A DNA stretch of 12,497 nucleotides from Alphaproteobacteria bacterium (lineage in GTDB: Bacteria > Pseudomonadota > Alphaproteobacteria > ATCC43930 > CGMCC-115725), in contig JAFAHP010000358.1 in assembly GCA_019237175.1 (NCBI GenBank), positions 1 to 12,497 of the forward strand. The letters run 5' to 3'. The translations under genes and the position numbers were made by a program. The notes under the pieces were generated by a model. That model did not search any database, had not been told where the DNA came from, and saw only the letters and a program-made list of their open reading frames with translations. Below, one piece after another: positions 6,504 through 12,497 of the stretch. Each line of letters opens with the position of its first letter. Within the stretch, counting starts at the first letter, position 1.

Positions 6504-9500
6504 ATGAGCGACATCATTGACCTGAACTTGCTGGCACCGGCGAAAAATGCCGACGTCAGAACCGGGGGCGACAAGCCGGACCCGCTCGGAGAAGCCCGCA
6601 AAGCCAGGGTGATTTGCAAGGCAGCGCAGCTGTGCGAAGCAGGCCTGGTCCCAGCTGAGCACGCCCCAGCGGCGACGGTCATCGCCAAATTTTATGAACA
6701 TGTGCCGCCCGGCGACGTCGCCGAGCGGGCGCCAAGGGATCTCGGCGGCGCGGCGCTGGCATTGTGGCGTTTTGCGGGCAGACGGCGGCTGGGCCAAGCC
6801 AAGATCAGGGTCTACAACCCCGAGTCGGACGTCGATGGCTGGGCATCGCCGCACACTGTCGTCGAGGTTGTCAACGACGACATGCCCTTTCTTGTCGATT
6901 CGGTAACCGCGGCAATCAATGCGGGTGATCGCGTCGTCCGGCTTGTCATCCACCCGATCCTGACAGTCGATCGCGACGCGGCCGGGCGCTTGCGCGAAAT
7001 TCGCGACAGCACCGAGGCGGGCCTTCGCGAATCCTGGATGCAGATCGAGATCACACGCGAACCCGATCCGACCGGGCTGGCAAGGCTGACTGACGAATTG
7101 TCCCGCGTTCTGGCCGACGTCCGCGCCGCGGTCGAAGGTTGGCAGGATATGCGTCGAACCTTGCGCGCCATACGCGACGCGCTGACGCGCCCGCCCGCAC
7201 CGCCGGTGCCGGCGCACGAATTAGCCGAGGTGCAGGATTTTCTGCGCTGGCTTGACGATGACAATTTCACCTTCCTTGGCTTTCGCGAATACCTATTCAA
7301 CGGTGTCGGTCAAACACCTCGGCCGGCTCTGGGGATGCTTGCCGATCCCGATTACCGGATTTTTGACGGTTTGCGCGATTTGTCGTCGCTGCCGGCCGAC
7401 GTCCAGGACTTCATCCGCCGGCGTGAGCTTCTGATTGTCACCAAATCGAACCGCCGCGCGACCGTCCACCGTGCCGTGCATATGGATGCGATCGGCATCC
7501 GTCGGTTCGACGCGGGGGGTGCCGTTGTCGGGATCCGGTTGTTTCTCGGACTTTTTACATCAACCGCCTACAGCCGCAGCCCGCGAGCAATTCCGCTGTT
7601 GCGGCGCAAGGTCCACTACATCGTCGAGCGCTCGGGCCTGTCTCCGGTCAGCCACGATGGCAAGGCACTTGCACATATCCTCGATACCTTTCCGCGCGAC
7701 GAGCTGTTTCAGGGCAGCGAGGAAGAACTGTTCGATACTGTCGTCGGCATCCTCAATCTACAGGAGCGTCAGCGCATCGCCTTGTTCGTGCGCCGCGACC
7801 CGCTCGAACGCTTTGTCTCGTGCCTCGTTTTCGCCCCGCGTGAGCGCTACGACAGCGATCTGCGGCGGCGTTTTGCGACAATCCTAGAGCGGTCTTTTGC
7901 CGGTCGCCTCTCCGCGTTTTATACGCATCTCGACGATTCGGTCTTGGCCCGTATCCACTTCATTATTCGCACCACCCGCGGCCAAGTGCCGGCCGTTGAC
8001 CCGGCAGCGCTTGAACGGGAGCTGGCGGAGGCTGGCCGCAACTGGTCGGATCATCTCGAGGAGGAGGCGACCGCGACCTTTGGTGAGGCGGAAGGGCGCA
8101 CGCGGCTCCGCCGCCTGGAGCCGTTCCCGGTGGCCTACCAGGCGCTGACGCGGACAACTCAGGCGATCGCCGATTTGCCGCGCATCGAAAAGGTGCTGGC
8201 CGGCTCGCCGCTCGAGGTGTCGCTGCATTCCGTAGCGGAGAGCGGGCGCGCCGGGCTGCGGCTCTATCGCGCCAAGGAACCGGCGGTGCTATCGGACATC
8301 CTGCCGATGCTCGAAAATCTTGGTCTTCGCGTTGTCGCCGAAGAGCCGTTTCGCATCGACAGCGTCGCGGGCGATGCGGTCTGGATCCACGAGTTTCACA
8401 TCGCGAATGAGATCCCCGTGACCGATGCCGTCCAACAGCGCTTCGAAGAGGCACTGGTAGCGCTTTGGACCGGCCGGGTCGAAAACGACGGCTTCAGTCG
8501 CCTCGTCCTAGCCGCCGGCCTCACAACCCAGCAAATCGGCCTCTTGCGGCTTTATGCCAAGGTGCTCCGCCAGGCCGGCAGCGCCTTCAGCCAAGCCTAC
8601 ATGGAAGACACGCTCAGCGCCCACCCCGACATCGCCGCTCGTCTCGTCAGGCTGTTCGAAATTCGCTTTGATCCGGCGGCGCCGGCGAACCGAGGGCTTG
8701 CGGTGATGGGTGAAGTTCAGGCGATCGACCACGCGCTCGACCGGGTCGCAAGCCTTGATGAAGACCGCATCTTGCGGAGCTATCTGACCCTGATCCTCAA
8801 AAGCGTGCGCACCAACTACTTTCAGCGATTACCATCAGGCAATCCCAAGCCTTATCTCGCGGTCAAGCTGGCCAGCAGCGAAATCGACCTGTTGCCCGTG
8901 CCGCGCCCGCTGTTCGAGATCTATGTCTCAAGCCCACGCATGGAAGGCGTCCACATGCGCGCCGGGATGGTCGCTCGCGGCGGCATCCGCTGGTCGGATC
9001 GCAGGGAGGATTTCCGCACCGAGATCCTCGGATTGATGAAAGCGCAGACCGTCAAGAACACGGTCATCGTGCCAGTCGGCGCAAAGGGCGGGTTCGTCGT
9101 CAAGCAGCCGGCGCGCGATGACCTCGGTGCCGAGGCGATAGAATGCTACAAGATTCTGATCCGCGCGCTCCTCGATCTGACCGACAATATCATCGTCAAC
9201 GATGCTGACGGCCACCGGATCGTGCCGCCGCCCGATGTCGTCCGTCATGACGGTGACGACCCCTATCTTGTCGTCGCCGCTGACAAAGGTACCGCCACCT
9301 TCTCCGATTACGCCAACGCAATCGCAGAAGAGTATGGCTTTTGGCTCGGCGATGCTTTCGCCTCCGGCGGCTCGACCGGTTACGATCACAAGGAGATGGG
9401 CATTACCGCGCGCGGTGCCTGGGAACTGGTCAAACGGCACTTCCGCGAACTGGGGCGCGACATCGAGACCAGTGAAATAACCGTCGTCGGCGTCGGCGAT

Positions 9501-11360
9501 ATGTCAGGCGATGTTTTCGGCAACGGCATGTTGATGTCACGTAAACTGAGGTTGCTCGGTGCTTTCGACCATCGCCATGTGTTTATCGATCCTGACCCGG
9601 ATCCGGCGCTCAGCTTTGCCGAGCGACAACGTTTGTTTCGACTGCCGCGGTCGAACTGGGCGGATTACGATCCGCAGCTGATTTCGCAAGGCGGTGGAGT
9701 CTTCGACCGCGTCGCCAAATCGGTGGCGATCAGCCCCCAGATAAAACGAGTGTTCGGCGTCGAGGCCGACCGCCTGACCCCGGGCGAATTAATCCGCAAA
9801 TTGCTTTGTGCTCCAGTCGACCTGCTATGGTTCGGCGGTATCGGCACTTTTGTTAAAGCACATTATGAACGGCATGCCGAAGTCGGCGACCGGAGCAACG
9901 ATGCTGTGCGGATAGACAGCAACAAGATCCGTGCAATGGTCGTTGGCGAGGGCGCCAATCTCGGTGTCACCCAACGTGGCCGGATCGCTTACGCCCTTGC
10001 CGGCGGCCGGATCGACACCGACGCGGTCGACAATTCCGCCGGTGTCGACACTTCCGATCACGAGGTCAACCTCAAGATCCTGATCGATCGTGCAATCGCC
10101 TCGCAAAAACTGCCGGCCGCCGAGCGCGAGCCGCTGCTCCACGGCATGACCGAAGACGTCGCGTCCCTGGTGCTGCGCGACAATTATCGACAAGGCGAGG
10201 CGCTGTCGCTGGCCGAGGCAAGGGGTGTGGCCGCCCTCGATCGGCAGATCCGGCTGATGCGCGAGCTGGAAAAATCGGGTCGGCTCGATAGAGGCCTGGA
10301 ATTCTTGCCCGACGACGAGACCGTGGCCAACCGCGCGGTACAGCGTCGCGGCCTCACTCGCCCGGAACTTGCGGTGTTGCTCGCCTATTCCAAGATGGCG
10401 CTCGACGCCGAACTTCTCGCCTCCGACTTACCCGATGCCTTGGAGCTCGCCGAAGAGCTGCTCGGCTATTTCCCGCGAAGGTTGCGCGAGCGCCTCGGGC
10501 CGCAGATCCCGACCCATCCGCTCCGGCGCGAGATCGTGGCCACAATTGTCACCAACGATCTCGTCAACCGCGCCGGCATCACGTTTGTCAGTGACCTGCG
10601 GGCGCGCACCGCGCGGTCGGCGCCGGAGATCGCGCGCGCCTATTTGATTGTCCGCGAAATCCTCTACCTACCGCGGCGGTGGGCCGAGATCGAGGCCCTC
10701 GACAATCGTGTGACAGCGTCCCTTCAGACGGAGATGCTCCTCGAGATCGCCTCGGTCGTCGAGCACGCCGCTGCTTGGCTGTTGCGCAACAACCGGCTCG
10801 GCGTCGGTACCGAGACCGCGCGGCTCGGGCCCGGCGTGCATCACCTTGCGGGCGTGATACCGCAGTTGTTGCCGGCCGGCGAGCAGGCGCTGTTCGACGA
10901 ACGCGTGGCGCGCTTTGCCGCCGCAGGGGCACCGGCGGCCGTGGCCGCCGACGCCGGGGCAACGGTGTTTCTGACAACAGCGCTCGAGGTTGCTGCCTCG
11001 GCCGAGCGCACGGCGCAGCCGATCGAGCGCGCAGCACAGGTCTTTTACGGCGTCGGTGCCCGCTTCGCGCTTGACGAATTGCGGGCGGCCGCCCGTCGGC
11101 TGCGGGCCGAGAGTGGCTGGCAGAAATTGGCGGCAGAGTGCCTGATCGATGATTTCTATGATGCGCAAGCCAATCTGGCGGAGCGCGTCCTGGCCAGCGA
11201 GCACGCAGCAGAACCGGATCCGATCAGCGCCTGGGCCAACACCTGGGGCTCCGCACTCGCCCCTGCGAAGGCGATCGCCGGCGAGCTGCGCGCCGCTGAC
11301 GCGCCCAATCTGGCGATGCTCGTCGTCGCCGCCCGTCAATTGCGCCAAGCGCTCGGCTGA
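6504..11360 (+). CDS. gdhB: NAD-dependent glutamate dehydrogenase, large (GDH-180) class
   Basis: This 1618-residue cytoplasmic enzyme oxidatively deaminates L-glutamate to 2-oxoglutarate and ammonium with NAD+, feeding amino-acid carbon into the TCA cycle. Its length matches the large bacterial class (about 1570-1650). The long N-terminal regulatory part carries the conserved NDDMPFLVDSVTAAIN. The catalytic core includes ARGGIRWSDRREDFR (residues 824-838), MKAQTVKNTVIVPVGAKGGF (845-864) and the Rossmann segment GVGDMSGDVFGNG (from 996). By alignment with ordinary GDHs, Lys851 matches the substrate-binding Lys and Lys861 in GAKGG the catalytic Lys; Arg825 stands where small GDHs have Lys, as is usual in this class. 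The C-terminal 400 or so residues are helical, as in relatives. The ATG at 6504 has only weak upstream purines, so coupling to the small ORF before it is possible. Alphaproteobacterial orthologues are also called gdhZ (in Caulobacter tied to division control). It ends convergent with the acetate--CoA ligase gene. Confidence 0.97.
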   Translation: MSDIIDLNLLAPAKNADVRTGGDKPDPLGEARKARVICKAAQLCEAGLVPAEHAPAATVIAKFYEHVPPGDVAERAPRDLGGAALALWRFAGRRRLGQAKIRVYNPESDVDGWASPHTVVEVVNDDMPFLVDSVTAAINAGDRVVRLVIHPILTVDRDAAGRLREIRDSTEAGLRESWMQIEITREPDPTGLARLTDELSRVLADVRAAVEGWQDMRRTLRAIRDALTRPPAPPVPAHELAEVQDFLRWLDDDNFTFLGFREYLFNGVGQTPRPALGMLADPDYRIFDGLRDLSSLPADVQDFIRRRELLIVTKSNRRATVHRAVHMDAIGIRRFDAGGAVVGIRLFLGLFTSTAYSRSPRAIPLLRRKVHYIVERSGLSPVSHDGKALAHILDTFPRDELFQGSEEELFDTVVGILNLQERQRIALFVRRDPLERFVSCLVFAPRERYDSDLRRRFATILERSFAGRLSAFYTHLDDSVLARIHFIIRTTRGQVPAVDPAALERELAEAGRNWSDHLEEEATATFGEAEGRTRLRRLEPFPVAYQALTRTTQAIADLPRIEKVLAGSPLEVSLHSVAESGRAGLRLYRAKEPAVLSDILPMLENLGLRVVAEEPFRIDSVAGDAVWIHEFHIANEIPVTDAVQQRFEEALVALWTGRVENDGFSRLVLAAGLTTQQIGLLRLYAKVLRQAGSAFSQAYMEDTLSAHPDIAARLVRLFEIRFDPAAPANRGLAVMGEVQAIDHALDRVASLDEDRILRSYLTLILKSVRTNYFQRLPSGNPKPYLAVKLASSEIDLLPVPRPLFEIYVSSPRMEGVHMRAGMVARGGIRWSDRREDFRTEILGLMKAQTVKNTVIVPVGAKGGFVVKQPARDDLGAEAIECYKILIRALLDLTDNIIVNDADGHRIVPPPDVVRHDGDDPYLVVAADKGTATFSDYANAIAEEYGFWLGDAFASGGSTGYDHKEMGITARGAWELVKRHFRELGRDIETSEITVVGVGDMSGDVFGNGMLMSRKLRLLGAFDHRHVFIDPDPDPALSFAERQRLFRLPRSNWADYDPQLISQGGGVFDRVAKSVAISPQIKRVFGVEADRLTPGELIRKLLCAPVDLLWFGGIGTFVKAHYERHAEVGDRSNDAVRIDSNKIRAMVVGEGANLGVTQRGRIAYALAGGRIDTDAVDNSAGVDTSDHEVNLKILIDRAIASQKLPAAEREPLLHGMTEDVASLVLRDNYRQGEALSLAEARGVAALDRQIRLMRELEKSGRLDRGLEFLPDDETVANRAVQRRGLTRPELAVLLAYSKMALDAELLASDLPDALELAEELLGYFPRRLRERLGPQIPTHPLRREIVATIVTNDLVNRAGITFVSDLRARTARSAPEIARAYLIVREILYLPRRWAEIEALDNRVTASLQTEMLLEIASVVEHAAAWLLRNNRLGVGTETARLGPGVHHLAGVIPQLLPAGEQALFDERVARFAAAGAPAAVAADAGATVFLTTALEVAASAERTAQPIERAAQVFYGVGARFALDELRAAARRLRAESGWQKLAAECLIDDFYDAQANLAERVLASEHAAEPDPISAWANTWGSALAPAKAIAGELRAADAPNLAMLVVAARQLRQALG

Positions 11361-11397
11361 GGCCCGTCGCCTGGTATCAGCTCCGACGCAGAGCCTG

Positions 11398-11425
11398 GCG
11401 GCAGAACAGTCGGTTACCGCTTTTT
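11398..11425 (+). terminator. Weak candidate terminator after glutamate dehydrogenase
   Basis: GCGG (11398-11401) can pair with CCGC (11417-11420), with two more pairs past a mismatch, and TTTTT follows directly at 11421-11425. The stem is short and the loop long, so this is a marginal rho-independent terminator. Its position, 37 bases after the stop and between convergent genes, fits the role. A second stem, CACCGC/GCGGTG (about 11457-11483), lacks a T-run. Confidence 0.25.
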
Positions 11426-11483
11426 CGCTCGTGCCCGAGGTTGTCCCACCGGCCTTCACCGCCCTCCATGTGTACCCGCGGTG

Positions 11484-12497
11484 CTAAACGTCGACCATGC
11501 GGCGCAGTTCCTCGACAACCTCGGGGTTGGCGAGGGTCGAGACGTCGCCTGCATCCTGACCGCTCGATATCGCCGCCAGTACGCGACGCATGATTTTGCC
11601 GGAACGCGTTTTCGGCATGTCCGGTACGATCCAGACATGCGCCGGCCGTGCAATCGGGCTGATCTCCGAAACTACGGCCTCGGATATGCGCCGATGCAGT
11701 TCCGGGTTGGGATGCAAGCCGGGCTTCAGCGCGACATAAAGATCGGGAACCCGGCCCTTGATCTCGTCGGGAACCGGCACGACGGCAGCTTCCGCGACCT
11801 CGGGCACGGTCAGGGCCGCGGATTCGATCTCCTTACTGCCGAGGCGATGCCCGGCGACGTTGATCACGTCATCGATCCGACCGAGGATGCGATAGTAGCC
11901 GTCCGGCGCCTGCACTGCTCCGTCGCCGGCAAAATAGGGCCAGTCGCGCCAATCCTTGCTGTTTCTGTTCGAGCAATAACGCGCATAGTATTGGTTGACG
12001 AAACGGTCGGGATCGCCCCAGATCGTCTGGAAGATTCCTGGCCAGGGATTGCGGATGCAGATATTGCCCGCCTTGCCCGCGCCCTTCGCGATTTCATTTC
12101 CGTCATCATCGAAGATGACCGGGTGAATGCCGGGGACCGCCGGACCGGCGCTGCCCGGCTTCATCGGACCGAGTGCCGGGACCGTACTGCATAAAAAGCC
12201 GCCGTTTTCGGTCTGCCACACGTATCGACGATAACCGCCTGTTCTTTTCCGACGACGTGATAATACCAGCGCCAGACCTCGGGCTCGATCGGCTCGCCTA
12301 CCGTGGTCATGTGCTTGAAGCGGTAATTGTAGCTGTTCGGCTCGTCCGGGCCGGCCCGGCGCAGCGCACGGATCGCGGTCGGCGAGGTATGAAAGATGTT
12401 CACGTCAAGCTCTTCGGCGATCCGCCAGGGCCGACCGGCGTCTGGGTAGGTGGGCACACCCTCGTAGATGACCGAGGACGCCGCCAGAACGAGCGGG
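11484..12497 (-). pseudogene. acsA: Acetate--CoA ligase (acetyl-CoA synthetase), 3' part, frameshifted
   Basis: The gene runs off the window on the minus strand; about 340 C-terminal codons are present. The enzyme activates acetate with ATP through acetyl-AMP and transfers it to CoA in the cytoplasm. From the window edge the frame reads VIYEGVPTYPDAGRPW, NIFHTSPTAIRAL, MTTVGEPIEPEVW, then VDT, where it breaks. Sequence ACGTGTGGCAGACC at the break would be ACGTGGTGGCAGACC in the intact motif, so one G is missing between 12218 and 12219. In the next frame WQTENGGF continues the protein. Later hallmarks are intact: KPGSAG, YFAGDGA, GRIDDVINVAGHRLG, IESAA, and PKTRSGKIMRR, whose Lys is the residue acetylated by Pat-type enzymes and released by CobB in Salmonella. 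Wording such as NICIRNPWPGIFQTIWGD fits an acetate-activating Acs rather than PrpE. No other lesion is seen, so this is either a sequencing error or a very recent mutation. The stop is TAG at 11484-11486. Confidence 0.88.

Noticed and set aside
6498..7217. Long minus-strand open frames opposite the glutamate dehydrogenase gene
   Set aside because: These are antisense shadows common in high-GC coding DNA; the plus frame has full domain support.
11481..12194. 237-codon plus-strand open frame opposite the acetate--CoA ligase gene
   Set aside because: It is a mirror frame of a clearly recognised minus-strand enzyme and has no motif or ribosome site of its own.

Overview
The window looks like chromosomal DNA from a high-GC alphaproteobacterium. 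The supporting signs are strong G/C preference at third codon positions, a very large (about 1.6 kb of residues) NAD-dependent glutamate dehydrogenase, an acetate--CoA ligase, and an exopolysaccharide-type gene set with an asparagine-synthase-like amidotransferase. I cannot name the genus. It falls into two parts with different character.

Part A (1-5748) is an accessory surface-polysaccharide locus. It opens with the last 45 codons of an asparagine-synthase-like amidotransferase (plus strand). Next comes a minus-strand, secreted parallel beta-helix gene that appears broken: family-like segments occur in a shifted frame at two places. A GT4 glycosyltransferase follows (1017-2210), most likely starting at a TTG behind a strong GGAGG. 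After a roughly 310-base gap come a two-domain sugar-modifying fusion (Gfo/Idh/MocA oxidoreductase plus extended SDR, 2525-4615) and a second GT4 glycosyltransferase (4612-5748). These last two overlap by ATGA and so are probably translationally coupled. A likely small single-pass membrane protein (49 aa) lies antisense over the 3' end of the first glycosyltransferase. The amidotransferase, glycosyltransferases and sugar dehydrogenase/epimerase would together make and decorate an extracellular glycan. A link to an exosortase-type locus is possible but inferred, because no exosortase lies in the window.

Part B (5749-12497) begins with a 755-base stretch. It holds a pair of inverted, related GC-rich palindromes (a REPIN-like element, about 5811-5957), a 17-base dyad, and a possible 76-residue gene of unknown function. 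Then comes the 1618-residue NAD-dependent glutamate dehydrogenase (6504-11360). Convergent to it is the 3' part of an acetate--CoA ligase gene (11484 to the window edge, minus strand). That gene has lost one base in its conserved WWQTE motif, so it is frameshifted as written. These two are central-metabolism genes: glutamate to 2-oxoglutarate, and acetate to acetyl-CoA.

I found no tRNA, rRNA, CRISPR array, insertion sequence or phage gene. The least ordinary items are the oxidoreductase-SDR fusion, the small antisense membrane ORF, the decayed beta-helix gene and the palindromic element. None of them alone amounts to a clear new system.
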